From contig NZ_NKTZ01000007.1 of the NCBI RefSeq assembly GCF_003207855.1, positions 62,001-126,000 of the forward strand: a DNA stretch of 64,000 nt, written 5' to 3'. This stretch comes from Komagataeibacter rhaeticus (GTDB lineage Bacteria > Pseudomonadota > Alphaproteobacteria > Acetobacterales > Acetobacteraceae). Position 1 is the first letter of the stretch. Every line of letters begins with the position of its first letter. Below the pieces are notes generated by a model, which was given only the letters and a program-made list of their open reading frames with translations, had not been told where the DNA came from and made no database searches. This document shows, piece by piece, positions 26,242 to 35,297 of the stretch. Position numbers and translations under genes: made by a program.

Positions 26242-26262
26242 TGCAATTGATATTCGTTTGCA
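26242..26262. promoter_or_regulatory. Fur-like dyad
   Basis: TGCAATTGATATTCG followed by TTTGCA gives the dyad TGCAA-N2-GA-N3-TC-N2-TTGCA, close to Fur-box forms such as TGCAAATGATAATCATTTGCA. It lies between dps and an unrecognised gene, and iron control of either is plausible. Called by eye; an Irr or other Fur-family protein could be the binder. Confidence 0.5.
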
Positions 26263-26340
26263 ATATCAAAAAAACACTCACGGCTTTCTCAGACAGTTTT
26301 CCCAACCGTCGATTTCCCAGCACCCGGCCGTGAAAACTCA

Positions 26341-26372
26341 TGCGGCATCACCACACGCAGGGTGATGCCGCA
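26341..26372 (+). terminator. Perfect 12-bp hairpin in the leader of the unknown gene
   Basis: TGCGGCATCACC (26341-26352) pairs perfectly with GGTGATGCCGCA (26361-26372) across an 8-base loop, 23 bases before the ATG at 26396. A pyrimidine run (CTTCTTCCTTT) follows. It could be a leader attenuator, an mRNA-stability hairpin or a protein site rather than a true terminator. Confidence 0.5.
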
Positions 26373-26395
26373 CTTCTTCCTTTCATGCAGGGATC

Positions 26396-27382
26396 ATGTC
26401 CATCATGAGTGAAACCACAGGATGCACGGCCGACTGGCACCTTGAACACTCCGGCCCCGCCCGGTTCCTCCGCTATCTTGATCCCTGCCGTCCCTTTGCC
26501 CGGCAGATCAACATGCTGGCCGGGCGCTTCCGTGATGTACAGGCCCTGTGCAGCGCGGGTACGCACCCGCCGGAACTGACCCGGCTGCGCAATGCACTGG
26601 CGTTCCACCTGGTCAAGATGTCACGCTGGTGGCGGTTTGACTTCTGTCCCCGTGGCGTGACCGGGGTACGCAACCCGCTTTTCCTGACCTATGTGAAGGC
26701 CCATGCCGAACGGGTGGTGGAAGATGAAGCCCTGTTCGACCTGTTTACCATGCAGCGCCACATGCATGCGGGCGATGGCGGGCATATCCTTGTATTGGGG
26801 CGTGACGGGGCGACAACGCCCGCCCTGTCCATTCTGTATGGCGTGGACGGGCAGCGGAATTTCCGCTTTGCCACCGGCTCCCACGGGGTTGAGCCGTTAT
26901 GGAACGGGCAGGCCTACCCGGATTTCGCATCCGCATGGCTGGCGGCACAGGCCGTGCATGCCCTGATCCGCGATGACAGTACCGGCCTGCATGAATACGA
27001 GACCGCCAACCGCGAGCATCTGTGGGCACGGGCGTGGCACCAGCAGCATTTCCACCGCAGTGGCCAGCTTCCCCTTATCCGGCTTTACGCACAGGCCCAT
27101 ACCCAGTTGCAGAACTGCCAGTCCGCTTTCGGCAAGGCCGAGATGAAGACGGTCGTGGACCGGCTCGCCTTTGAAATCACGCGCGCGGCCTACCACCGCC
27201 ACATGACCGTGGCGGACATGATAGAGGAAAGCGACATGCTGGCCATCAACCTGCGCTCGGCCAACATGATCAAGCAGCGCGCCCGGGCCTATGTCGCCAC
27301 CTGCATGGACCCCGTGACCCGGCCGGAACTGGATATCCTGCTGGACCGCGTGGTGTCTTACATCCCGCGCCGCTGCCCCTGA
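26396..27382 (+). CDS. Hypothetical protein behind a Fur-like box
   Basis: The 328-residue protein has no signal peptide or membrane segment that I can see, and I do not recognise the family. It is rich in His, Arg, Trp and Cys, for example MSRWWRFDFCPRG, FTMQRHMHAGDGG and ARAWHQQHFHRSGQ, and the C-terminal third is strongly helical. AGGGATC directly precedes the ATG at 26396; an ATG nine bases later is an alternative. It is divergent from dps across a region with a Fur-like dyad and a leader hairpin, hinting at a role linked to iron. It ends at a 13-bp bidirectional hairpin. Confidence 0.75.
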   Translation: MSIMSETTGCTADWHLEHSGPARFLRYLDPCRPFARQINMLAGRFRDVQALCSAGTHPPELTRLRNALAFHLVKMSRWWRFDFCPRGVTGVRNPLFLTYVKAHAERVVEDEALFDLFTMQRHMHAGDGGHILVLGRDGATTPALSILYGVDGQRNFRFATGSHGVEPLWNGQAYPDFASAWLAAQAVHALIRDDSTGLHEYETANREHLWARAWHQQHFHRSGQLPLIRLYAQAHTQLQNCQSAFGKAEMKTVVDRLAFEITRAAYHRHMTVADMIEESDMLAINLRSANMIKQRARAYVATCMDPVTRPELDILLDRVVSYIPRRCP

Positions 27383-27395
27383 GTGCCGGCATCGG

Positions 27396-27446
27396 AAAGT
27401 TTTTGGGCGTCGCCTTTTTGAAAGAAGACGACGCCCAAAAAAATTT
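27396..27446. repeat. Composite hairpin repeat, single-hairpin variant / bidirectional terminator
   Basis: TTTTTGGGCGTCG (27400-27412) pairs perfectly with CGACGCCCAAAAA (27429-27441), with a spacer CCTTTTTGAAAGAAGA related to module B. Both strands show a G+C stem followed by a T run, ideal for terminating the convergent unknown gene and SDR gene. Module A is missing. Confidence 0.85.
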
Positions 27447-27486
27447 TACTTCTTATCTTCAGGAATACAGTGCAGAACAACCGCCT

Positions 27487-28257
27487 TTATTGTGCGGTAT
27501 AGCCACCATCAATAACCAGTTCGCTTCCGGTCATGAATTTGGATTCATCGGATGCAAGGAACAGGATTCCGTAGGCAATGTCATCCGCCTCCCCCAGATG
27601 GCCAAGCGGATGCAGGTCGATCAGCTTCTGGCGGGCGGCTTCCTGGTCCGGTGTCCCGGACGTAAGCCCCTGCACCATGGGGGTCCAGATATAGCCGGGG
27701 TGGACGGAATTGACCCGGATCTTGTAGCCAGAGCGCGCGCAGTGCAGGGCAGCGGACTTGGTGAACAGCCGTACGCCCCCCTTGCTGGCGTTATAGGCGG
27801 CCAGCGTGGGATCGCCCACCAGCCCCTCGATGGACGAAAGATTGATGATCGACCCGCTACCCTGCGGCTTCATGGCCTCCACCGCGTAACGGGTGCCCAG
27901 GAATACGCCATCAAGGTTGACCGCCTGAACCCGCCGCCAGTCCGCAAGGGAAGTGCTCTCGACCGTGCCGGTATAGGCAATACCGGCATTGTTGACCGCA
28001 ATGTCCAGCCGGCCGAAGCGGGCCTTGATCGCGGCCATGGCCTTGCTCCAGTCCTCCTCCACCGTCACGTTGAGGGGCACGAACAGGGCTTCTCCGCCCG
28101 CTGCCTCGATCTCGGCCACCACGGCGTGACCTTCCTGCGCCTTCATGTCGGCCACGACCACCCTGGCCCCTTCACGCGCCAGCAGCAGGGCCGTTGCCTT
28201 GCCAATGCCCAGCGCAGCCCCCGTAACCAGCGCCACCTTTGCCGATACCCGTCCCAT
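27487..28257 (-). CDS. SDR family NAD(P)-dependent oxidoreductase
   Basis: Classical short-chain dehydrogenase of about 256 residues. Visible are the cofactor loop TGAALGIGKA, NNAG (VNNAGIAYTG), catalytic Ser in IINLSSIEG and the YNASKGG Tyr-Lys pair. The end AYGILFLASDESKFMTGSEL and onward is typical of glucose 1-dehydrogenase/cyclohexanol-type SDRs, but the alcohol substrate cannot be assigned. MGRVSAK is the preferred start, with GGGGAGAG upstream. It lies just beyond the rfbBA end of the polysaccharide cluster. Confidence 0.88.
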   Translation of the reverse strand: MGRVSAKVALVTGAALGIGKATALLLAREGARVVVADMKAQEGHAVVAEIEAAGGEALFVPLNVTVEEDWSKAMAAIKARFGRLDIAVNNAGIAYTGTVESTSLADWRRVQAVNLDGVFLGTRYAVEAMKPQGSGSIINLSSIEGLVGDPTLAAYNASKGGVRLFTKSAALHCARSGYKIRVNSVHPGYIWTPMVQGLTSGTPDQEAARQKLIDLHPLGHLGEADDIAYGILFLASDESKFMTGSELVIDGGYTAQ

Positions 28258-28401
28258 GATTCTCTCCCCGGTTTCAGGTCCTGTCAAAACAATGGGCGGA
28301 GCCTGCCCCCTTTATGCGAAGGACACACTGATCCAGCCCCGACAACACCACTTTATGATATGCATGCCCCTGTATCCGGGTGGCCGGAACGGGACGGATG
28401 T

Positions 28402-29301
28402 TCAGAATTCCCCCGTGGCGATTTCCATAAGGATACGCCCGAGTTCGGTCTTGATCATGCGCCGGGCATACGCCTCCAGCTGGGTGGCATCGATAAAGCC
28501 CATGCGGAACGCCACTTCATGCGGGGACCCCACCAGCAGCCCCTGCCGGGACTGGATGGTATGCACGAACTGACCGGCTTCCATCAGGCTGTCGGGCATG
28601 CCGGCATCAAGCCATGCACAGCCGCGCCCCAGACGCTGCACATGCAGCGCCCCCTTCTGCAGGTAAATCCGGTTGAGGTCGGTAATCTCCAGCTCGCCCC
28701 GGGCGGATGGCCTGAGACCGCGCGCGTATTCACGCACGTTGCCATCATAGAAATACAGACCGGTCACGGCCCAGTTGGATTCCGGGTCGGTAGGTTTTTC
28801 AACAATATCGTGCGCATGGCCATCCTCGCCAAAACTGACCACGCCATACCGTTCGGGATCACGCACCTGATACGCAAAGACCGTGGCCCCCACCGGCCGC
28901 GTGGCGGCAGCACGCATCTGCTTGCCCAGATGGTCGGCAAAGATCAGGTTGTCACCCAGCACCAGCCCGCAGGGCGCGTCATCCAGCCAGTCATCGGCTA
29001 TGACAAAGGCCTGGGCAATGCCATCGGGTGACGGCTGTTCACGATAGGTGAAGGTAACACCCATATCCGACCCGTCCCCCAGCAACCGCTGGAACTGCGG
29101 CAGGTCGGCCGGGGTGGAAATGATCATGATATCGCGTATGCCCGCCAGCATGAGGGTGGAAAGCGGGTAGAAGATCATCGGCTTGTCATAAACCGGCAGC
29201 AGCTGCTTGCTGACCGCGAGCGTCATCGGGTGCAGGCGGGTGCCCGACCCGCCCGCCAGCAGGATACCCTTGGTCGGCTTCTGCTGTATCTGTTCGTTCA
29301 T
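28402..29301 (-). CDS. rfbA: Glucose-1-phosphate thymidylyltransferase
   Basis: Makes dTDP-glucose from dTTP and glucose-1-phosphate, the first step to dTDP-L-rhamnose. The signature [11 protein letters not shown] and [18 protein letters not shown] are present, as are [20 protein letters not shown] and [10 protein letters not shown]. It has 299 residues. The ATG overlaps the rfbB stop codon (ATGA), so the two genes are translationally coupled. rfbC and rfbD lie 24 kb away at the far end of the cluster. Confidence 0.96.
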   Translation of the reverse strand: MNEQIQQKPTKGILLAGGSGTRLHPMTLAVSKQLLPVYDKPMIFYPLSTLMLAGIRDIMIISTPADLPQFQRLLGDGSDMGVTFTYREQPSPDGIAQAFVIADDWLDDAPCGLVLGDNLIFADHLGKQMRAAATRPVGATVFAYQVRDPERYGVVSFGEDGHAHDIVEKPTDPESNWAVTGLYFYDGNVREYARGLRPSARGELEITDLNRIYLQKGALHVQRLGRGCAWLDAGMPDSLMEAGQFVHTIQSRQGLLVGSPHEVAFRMGFIDATQLEAYARRMIKTELGRILMEIATGEF

Positions 29302-30374
29302 GCTGCTGTTCCCATTGTCTTTCCTGCCTGCCCCAGGCGCTGGCCCGCATAGCGGGCGGCCCGGATGGCTTCCCACCATTCCCGGTTATTAAGATACCAC
29401 TGTACCGTACGGCGGATGCCGTGTTCAAAATCATGCCGCGCGCGCCAGCCCAGCGCGCGTTCGGCATGGGAGGGATCGATCTCGTAGCGGAAGTCATGCC
29501 CCGGCCGGTCGGCCACATGCCGGATCAGACGCGCATGCGGGCCGGACGGGTCCGGGCGCAGTTCATCCAGAATGGCGCAGATCGCTTCGACCACCTGCAT
29601 GTTGGTGCGTGGCTGGCGGGCCCCTATGGCGTAGGTCTCGCCCGGCTGGCCATGTTCCACCGCGCGCACCAGTGCCTCGGCATGATCTTCCACGAACAGC
29701 CAGTCCCGCACGTTCTGCCCCGCGCCATAGACCGGCAGTTCCTGCCCTTCGATCGCATTGATGGTGACAAGGGGGATCAGCTTTTCGGGGAAGTGCCAGG
29801 GGCCATAATTATTCGTGGTATTGGTAACAAACGTGGGCAGCCCATAGGTATGGTACCAGGCCCGCACCAGATGATCCGATGATGCCTTGCTGGCCGAATA
29901 GGGGCTGCGCGGGTCATAGGCGGTCTGTTCGGTAAAGGGCGGATCACCGGGCCGTAGCGCGCCAAAGACTTCATCGGTGGAAATGTGATGGAAGCGGAAG
30001 GCCCCGCGCCGCGCCGCATCCAGCCCCGACCACCAGCGCCGCGCGGCTTCAAGCAATGTATAGGTGCCAACAATATTCGTACTGACAAAGGTGCCGGGAC
30101 CATCAATGGAACGGTCAACATGACTTTCAGCCGCCAGATGCATCACGGCATCGGGCTGGAATTCGGCAAAGACCCGATCCATGGCCGCCGCATCGATGAT
30201 ATTGGCGACTTCCAGCCGGTAGCGCCCGCTCTCGGCAGCCGCCTGCGTGGCCTGCGTGCTGGCGGCATAGGTCAGGGCATCCACATTGAGGACGTCATGC
30301 GCGGTCTGGCCGATCAGATGCCGCACGACTGCGGAGCCGATAAATCCGCAGCCTCCCGTTATGAGTATACGCAT
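29298..30374 (-). CDS. rfbB: dTDP-glucose 4,6-dehydratase
   Basis: Second step to dTDP-L-rhamnose. Extended SDR with [20 protein letters not shown], the NAD-proximal [10 protein letters not shown] motif, catalytic STDEVFG and [15 protein letters not shown], and [14 protein letters not shown]. The product has 358 residues. Upstream in-frame codons are not family-like, so MRILITG is the start. The 229 bases before it hold a candidate promoter. Confidence 0.96.
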   Translation of the reverse strand: MRILITGGCGFIGSAVVRHLIGQTAHDVLNVDALTYAASTQATQAAAESGRYRLEVANIIDAAAMDRVFAEFQPDAVMHLAAESHVDRSIDGPGTFVSTNIVGTYTLLEAARRWWSGLDAARRGAFRFHHISTDEVFGALRPGDPPFTEQTAYDPRSPYSASKASSDHLVRAWYHTYGLPTFVTNTTNNYGPWHFPEKLIPLVTINAIEGQELPVYGAGQNVRDWLFVEDHAEALVRAVEHGQPGETYAIGARQPRTNMQVVEAICAILDELRPDPSGPHARLIRHVADRPGHDFRYEIDPSHAERALGWRARHDFEHGIRRTVQWYLNNREWWEAIRAARYAGQRLGQAGKTMGTAA

Positions 30375-30532
30375 TCCTTGCTTCCTTCCTCCCTTGGGAC
30401 GCCGCACATTATCCTGCCCTGCCGGACCGGAAAAGCCGGGCCGGCCCATCCGTCAGGCCCGCGCGGGAAAAGGGCAGGCCCACCCGCGCGTTGATATGAA
30501 TCGTGACACTGTAATGTGCGGTGTGTGTCAGA

Positions 30533-30561
30533 AATGTGGGCACCATGCCCCTGTCTGTCAA
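30533..30561 (-). promoter_or_regulatory. Candidate promoter upstream of rfbBA
   Basis: On the minus strand TTGACA (30561-30556) is followed after 17 bases by CACATT (30538-30533). The -10 is weak, but the spacer ends in TGGTGCCCACATTTC, similar to the TGGTGCGCAAACATATTTTC found upstream of ugd, so a common activator or promoter class for the polysaccharide genes is possible. A GGGCA/TGCCC palindrome overlaps the spacer. Confidence 0.35.
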
Positions 30562-30603
30562 AAAGGGAAAAGCGTGCCATGGCATGATCGTCTGAACGGG
30601 CAT

Positions 30604-31755
30604 TCATGCAGTCCGCTGCGCCCCGGTCAGGGCATCATGTGCCTCAACCCGCTGCATGACCCGCCGCCCCAGGCGCTGCGATGGCCGTTCAACCAGATGG
30701 TAACACGACACCCCCACCAGCAGGCATACGGCGAATATGGCAATCGTTGCCATCATACCCCCGACAGTCCCCAGGCCGCGCAGCCAGTTCCCCATGGCCC
30801 AGGACAGGATGCCGATGATCAGGTAATGCGTCAGGTAGAACGAAAACGATATGCGGCCCAGCCACATGACCAGCCCCGAGCACAGGAACGCATTGATCGC
30901 CCCGCGCTGATAGGCCAGACCAAAGACAAGGGCCGCAAAACCAAATACATCACAGACCGGCAGCACCGGAAAGAACAGTGTAGCGGCAATAAACGCCACC
31001 GCCCCGACCGTAATGGCCGCCCCGTACCGGGCGGTACCTTCGGGGGCGAGATGATAGGCGCGGTACAGCATGATCCCGGCGGCAAAGCAGAAGAACATGC
31101 GGATGGCGCCAAACGTGCCGGTCGGATTGTTATTGGCATGATGGCAGGCAAACAGGATGGCAACCAGCGTGACCAGGCTTGCCACGCACAATGCCAGCGC
31201 GCTGCGCATGCTGGCCACGCGCATGGCCATCATGGCCAGTAGCGGGAACAGGATATAGCCCAGCACTTCCGCGCTCAGCGTCCATGATACGATGTTCCAC
31301 TCCCCCAATTTCAGTACCGTCCAGCTCTGCACAAGCAGCAGGGTCTGGATGAAACCGGGAACCGAAAGGTTATGCGCGCGGTAGGCAAAGGCGGGATCGG
31401 TATAATGGCGCTGCATGGCAACATAACCGGGTGCAAACAATACAAGCGGCACCAGCGCAAGCAGGACAAAAGTATTGAGCGGATAGACGCGAAAGAAACG
31501 GACAATGAAAAAATCACGGATGACAGGCCAGCGCAACTGTACGAACTGCCCCTCATGCACATGCATGAGGATAAAGCCCGACAGCACGAAAAACAGGTCA
31601 ACCCCACGAAAGCCATTGAACAGGAACAGCGAGTTCATCAGCCATGGCTGATGCAGCATGTCGGCAGCAAGACCATAGAAATGGGTCATGAAAACCCACA
31701 GCGCCGCAACACCGCGCACACCGGTCAGGCTGGGGATGGAACGGGCCCTGGGCAT
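30604..31755 (-). CDS. Membrane acyltransferase (acyltransferase-3 family), EPS O-acetylation candidate
   Basis: Integral membrane O-acyltransferase of 383 residues with about ten membrane segments. The family start SLTGVRGVAALWVFMTHF contains the conserved Arg and the catalytic-region His, followed by FNGFRGVDLFFVLSGFIL and VRFFRVYPLN. It is the last gene of the long minus-strand polysaccharide operon, 30 bases after the export-lipoprotein gene, so it probably acetylates a sugar of the repeat unit on the membrane. A second such enzyme lies at the other side of the cluster. Confidence 0.88.
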   Translation of the reverse strand: MPRARSIPSLTGVRGVAALWVFMTHFYGLAADMLHQPWLMNSLFLFNGFRGVDLFFVLSGFILMHVHEGQFVQLRWPVIRDFFIVRFFRVYPLNTFVLLALVPLVLFAPGYVAMQRHYTDPAFAYRAHNLSVPGFIQTLLLVQSWTVLKLGEWNIVSWTLSAEVLGYILFPLLAMMAMRVASMRSALALCVASLVTLVAILFACHHANNNPTGTFGAIRMFFCFAAGIMLYRAYHLAPEGTARYGAAITVGAVAFIAATLFFPVLPVCDVFGFAALVFGLAYQRGAINAFLCSGLVMWLGRISFSFYLTHYLIIGILSWAMGNWLRGLGTVGGMMATIAIFAVCLLVGVSCYHLVERPSQRLGRRVMQRVEAHDALTGAQRTA

Positions 31756-31785
31756 GTTATCCCCTTATGCATATGGGTTCGGGTT

Positions 31786-32376
31786 CTAGAAAAATCTTTC
31801 GTCAATCGTTACGACATCGCCGGGCAGCAGTTCGGTCGCGCGTGTAATGCGGCCTTCATGCGGCGCGGTATTCAGGTCCTCGTGGCGCACATCGGTCGCA
31901 TGGCCGGTTATGGCGCGGTAGGTAAACCCGCCCGCCAGGGCTACCGCCGTCAGCATGGTCATGCCCGGCTGGTAGGGATACTGCCCGGGATGGTTGACTT
32001 CCCCCAGGATGTAGATGGGACGGTACTGCGCCACCTCCACCGAAACGCTGGGCTGGAACAGGATGCCCCTGCTTTCCAGGCTGGAGGAGATGCGCCGCGC
32101 CAGGTCCCGTGGCGCGGCCCCTGCCGCGGGCACCACGCCCAGCAGCGGGAAGTCGATGTTGCCGTTGTCACTTACAGTAAAGGTATTGCTCAACTGCGGA
32201 TCGTTATAAGTAATGACACGCACCTGGTCGCCGGGGCCAAGATGGTAGGCGCGTGCATCAACCGATGCAAAGGACTGTTCCCGTGCCGATGCACATGACC
32301 CCAGTGCCAGCAGGGCTGTAGCGGCGATTGCCTGCGTCATTCCAGGCCGACACGTATTCCGTATCATTGCAAACAT
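31786..32376 (-). CDS. Polysaccharide export outer-membrane protein (GumB/Wza family)
   Basis: OPX-family protein of about 196 residues forming the periplasmic/outer-membrane part of the export channel. It has a lipoprotein-like signal ending LLALGSC, a Poly_export (PES) domain YHLGPGDQVRVITYNDPQLS, and a SLBB-like segment IYILGEVNHPGQYPYQPGM with DVVTIDERFF at the end. Its length matches the short GumB type rather than the longer E. coli Wza. The start at 32376 has GGGAG five bases upstream. It works with the Wzc-like protein encoded in the same operon. Confidence 0.92.
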   Translation of the reverse strand: MFAMIRNTCRPGMTQAIAATALLALGSCASAREQSFASVDARAYHLGPGDQVRVITYNDPQLSNTFTVSDNGNIDFPLLGVVPAAGAAPRDLARRISSSLESRGILFQPSVSVEVAQYRPIYILGEVNHPGQYPYQPGMTMLTAVALAGGFTYRAITGHATDVRHEDLNTAPHEGRITRATELLPGDVVTIDERFF

Positions 32377-32436
32377 GGCCACTCCCAAATCATTGAATGC
32401 GACTTCTCCCGTTCCGGTGCCCCGCCGGGGCTCTCC

Positions 32437-33810
32437 CTAACCGGAGAAGGAAAAGCCCAATAGTACCGTATTGCTCGTAAACGTCGAAAGGCGTCCGGGG
32501 ATGTTCAGATAATTCACGTTTCCGCCCGATGTGGCGTTATTGACATAGTTATAGGTCAGGGAGGCGCGAATATGGCGGTCGATGTTCCAGAAAACCGATC
32601 CGCCAAAATGGATCTGCTTCTGCAGCCGGCTGCCCGCCAGTGTGGTGGAGGTCGTGCCGGACACCTGCGTGCTGGACTGGGAATCACTCTCGCCAAACTC
32701 GCCATAGGCGCGCAGGAACACGTTATGGCGCAGTTCATGGTCCCATTGCAGGCGCACGTCGGTAATCACCTGGTTACGGGCAAAGGGGGTTTCGGGGTCG
32801 CTCAGGTGGCGGCCGGCCGTCAGGTTGACCGTGTCGATCCTGCGCGGCATCCATGATACGTTGACCTCGAACGTGGGCGTGCTGACGGACGGGCTGTAGC
32901 CGTTGGCAAAGCTGCGCGTCTCGCCCCCCACCAGCAGCCGGTACTGCCAGACCTGTCCGCTGCGGAAATCCACCCCGGCAAAGCCTGCCCCGTCGGCATA
33001 GTTGTTGGTCGAGGCCTGGAGGGCCGCATCATACTGCGCGGCGGAACCCCGGAAAACCACAACCGCCGAATTCCCCGGCGAGAACGCGAAGCGCGAGGTC
33101 AGTGAGCCGGTTTCCACCTTGTGGCTGATGGTGCCGTAATCAATGGAGATCGGCCCCGGTGCCGTCCCGAACGAGAAATCCTGATAATCAAAGGCCGGGA
33201 TCAGGCTGAAGCGCCCGAACACCTTGGTATAGGTCAGCCGCCCGTCATTGACCTGATAGGGCACGGGATAGACCACGCCGTACACGCCCAGATTGGTCGC
33301 GGAAAGATGATACTGATAATGGGAAAAAGCGGCACTGAGCGTGTCATGCCCCAGGTTGAGCGTACCCCCGATGCTGCCATGCCAGTTGGTGTAGCTGGCG
33401 ATGGACTGCGTGGGGTAGCGATGGTCATCCATCCCCACGGACGCGCCCAGCGCGTGCCTGCGCCAGCGCGAGCTGGCGCTGACATTCGCCGATGTCTGCA
33501 CCGCCGGGCTGCCCGAACCCGGAATACCCAGCGTATTGGTGTTGTAGCCCACATTTTCCGATGCGGTGGGCCGCAGCAGCCAGCTGCCCAGACCGATCCC
33601 GTCGCCCTGCTGGCCCATCATCTGCCGCGTCACGACCGAGCCGGTCATGTCCGTGGCATAACCCGGCACATCGGAAGGAAAAAGCTGCTGGATCAGCTGT
33701 GCATGCGCCTTGCCCGCATGCAGCCCGATCCCCAGAACCATCACACTGACGGGCCCCCACGACAGGCAACGCCCCACCGTGGCGTTGCACCGCAACCGCC
33801 TGACCTTCAT
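32437..33810 (-). CDS. Outer-membrane beta-barrel protein (BBP2-like)
   Basis: The 457-residue protein has a signal peptide (MKVRRLRCNATVGRCL to GKAHA) and a body of alternating amphipathic strands rich in Tyr, Gly, Ser and Asn, ending with aromatic NTVLLGFSFSG, typical of outer-membrane barrels. It resembles the BBP2_2 putative beta-barrel family found beside exopolysaccharide genes. It lies between the flippase and the export lipoprotein genes in one operon, so it may help polymer exit or anchor it. Xanthan clusters lack an obvious counterpart. Confidence 0.8.
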   Translation of the reverse strand: MKVRRLRCNATVGRCLSWGPVSVMVLGIGLHAGKAHAQLIQQLFPSDVPGYATDMTGSVVTRQMMGQQGDGIGLGSWLLRPTASENVGYNTNTLGIPGSGSPAVQTSANVSASSRWRRHALGASVGMDDHRYPTQSIASYTNWHGSIGGTLNLGHDTLSAAFSHYQYHLSATNLGVYGVVYPVPYQVNDGRLTYTKVFGRFSLIPAFDYQDFSFGTAPGPISIDYGTISHKVETGSLTSRFAFSPGNSAVVVFRGSAAQYDAALQASTNNYADGAGFAGVDFRSGQVWQYRLLVGGETRSFANGYSPSVSTPTFEVNVSWMPRRIDTVNLTAGRHLSDPETPFARNQVITDVRLQWDHELRHNVFLRAYGEFGESDSQSSTQVSGTTSTTLAGSRLQKQIHFGGSVFWNIDRHIRASLTYNYVNNATSGGNVNYLNIPGRLSTFTSNTVLLGFSFSG

Positions 33811-33818
33811 ACCGCATC

Positions 33819-35297
33819 CTAACCTGTGATCGTAAGACGGGGATTGCCCCCCGCGCGCTGGACAAACCGGTGCACGACATCACGCAAACCCGGGTCCAAC
33901 CGGTATGCAGCAAAAGCCATGGCAAGTCCCGCTACCGTGGCCGCACAGGCGGAAACCACAAGGTTCATGGGAACCAGCAGACTCACAATCAATGCCCCTG
34001 TCATGACTATCATTCCCGGCACAAGCCGCCAAGTCTGCCTGGAAAGGCAATCCGACAGGAGATAAAGGGCAATTAAATTAATCGTGACCCGTAACGTCCA
34101 GGCCGCGGCGGCCCCCGGCAGCCCCCACCATTTTATGAACAGCCACAGCACGCAGAAGAAGGGCAGGATCTCCACCATGGACACCTTGGCCGTGATATGG
34201 GGCCGCCCCTGCCCCTGCAGCAGCCCGTAGGGCAGGAAGGCAATGCCGTTGGTCCAGGCGCCGAACATCAGGATCTCGGCAACCGGGCGGGAGACCTCGG
34301 CAAAGCTGCCGCCCACCCACATATGCAGGAACGCGCCCGAAAACAGCACACCCGGCGCGCAGATCATGCCAAACCCGTAGGTGAGCGAGGCCGTGGCCCG
34401 GCGGGTCAGGTCAACCGCCTCCCCCCGGTCAGCGCGCGACAGGCGGGGGAACAGCGTGCGCGCAAGTGCGGTAGCCACCACCTGCGAGCGCATGGCCAGG
34501 TTCATGGGCACCGTGTACTGCCCCACCGATGTCACCCCCAGCGTCGCACCGATGATAAGCTGGTTGGAGGTATCCAGCAGCGGGTTGATCAGGCTGGAAA
34601 TACTGACCCACGACCCGTAGCCCAGCAGGCGCTTGAGCCATGTCACGTCAAAGTCCAGCGGGCGGATCGGCCATTCCAGCGCCATGACCACGCAGTAGGA
34701 CAGCATGATCATGCCCAGCCGGGACAGGACGATGGAGGGCAGGACAACCGTAAGTTGTGGCCCCAGGAAATGGATGCAGATCAGCGGAATGATCTGCCCC
34801 GCCATGGTGGTACTGGAATTGAGCATGTTGGAGAGCAGGAAACGCTCCCGCGATTCCATGGCCCCCGTGGCCACGCCATTGATCATGCCCAGCGGCAGCA
34901 TGACCGCCATCCATGGATAGGCATGGCGCGTTTCGGCCATAAGGTCGGGCGGGATGCGGACAAAATGCAGCAGCACCATATCCCCGATGGGGTACAGGAT
35001 CAGCCCCCCCAGCGCGCCAAGGCCAAGATTGCTGTAGAATGCCGTCATCAGCACCGGCGAGCGCTCGCGCGACGTGGCATGCCCCAGCTGCGCCAGCGCA
35101 TTGGCCGAGGCACGCGACAGCCCGAAATCCAGGAACCCCAGATACCCCAGCAGGATCCACGATATCGCCACGATACCGTACCGGTCCGTGCCGATCAGGC
35201 GCAGGTAGAAGGGCACCGTACCCAGCGAGACGACAATGGGGAAAATGGAACCGAAAACGTTGAAAAGGAAATTGGTGGAAAATTTGCTCTGTGCCAT
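33819..35297 (-). CDS. Wzx-type polysaccharide flippase
   Basis: Integral membrane protein of 492 residues and about 12-14 segments, of the MATE-like polysaccharide flippase superfamily, expected to move the undecaprenyl-linked repeat unit to the periplasm (GumJ role). The N-terminus FSTNFLFNVFGSIFPIVVSL and IGTDRYGIVAISWILLGYLG are family-like. Its ATG overlaps the mannosyltransferase stop by one base (TAATG), and only eight bases separate it from the beta-barrel gene. Confidence 0.88.
   Translation of the reverse strand: MAQSKFSTNFLFNVFGSIFPIVVSLGTVPFYLRLIGTDRYGIVAISWILLGYLGFLDFGLSRASANALAQLGHATSRERSPVLMTAFYSNLGLGALGGLILYPIGDMVLLHFVRIPPDLMAETRHAYPWMAVMLPLGMINGVATGAMESRERFLLSNMLNSSTTMAGQIIPLICIHFLGPQLTVVLPSIVLSRLGMIMLSYCVVMALEWPIRPLDFDVTWLKRLLGYGSWVSISSLINPLLDTSNQLIIGATLGVTSVGQYTVPMNLAMRSQVVATALARTLFPRLSRADRGEAVDLTRRATASLTYGFGMICAPGVLFSGAFLHMWVGGSFAEVSRPVAEILMFGAWTNGIAFLPYGLLQGQGRPHITAKVSMVEILPFFCVLWLFIKWWGLPGAAAAWTLRVTINLIALYLLSDCLSRQTWRLVPGMIVMTGALIVSLLVPMNLVVSACAATVAGLAMAFAAYRLDPGLRDVVHRFVQRAGGNPRLTITG

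Larger units (their letters stand above)
26074..26395. promoter_or_regulatory. Divergent regulatory region dps / unknown gene
   Basis: The 322-base region, A/T-rich in its right half, contains a Fur-like dyad (26242-26262) and a strong hairpin (26341-26372), both listed separately. No gene is seen in it. Confidence 0.5.
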
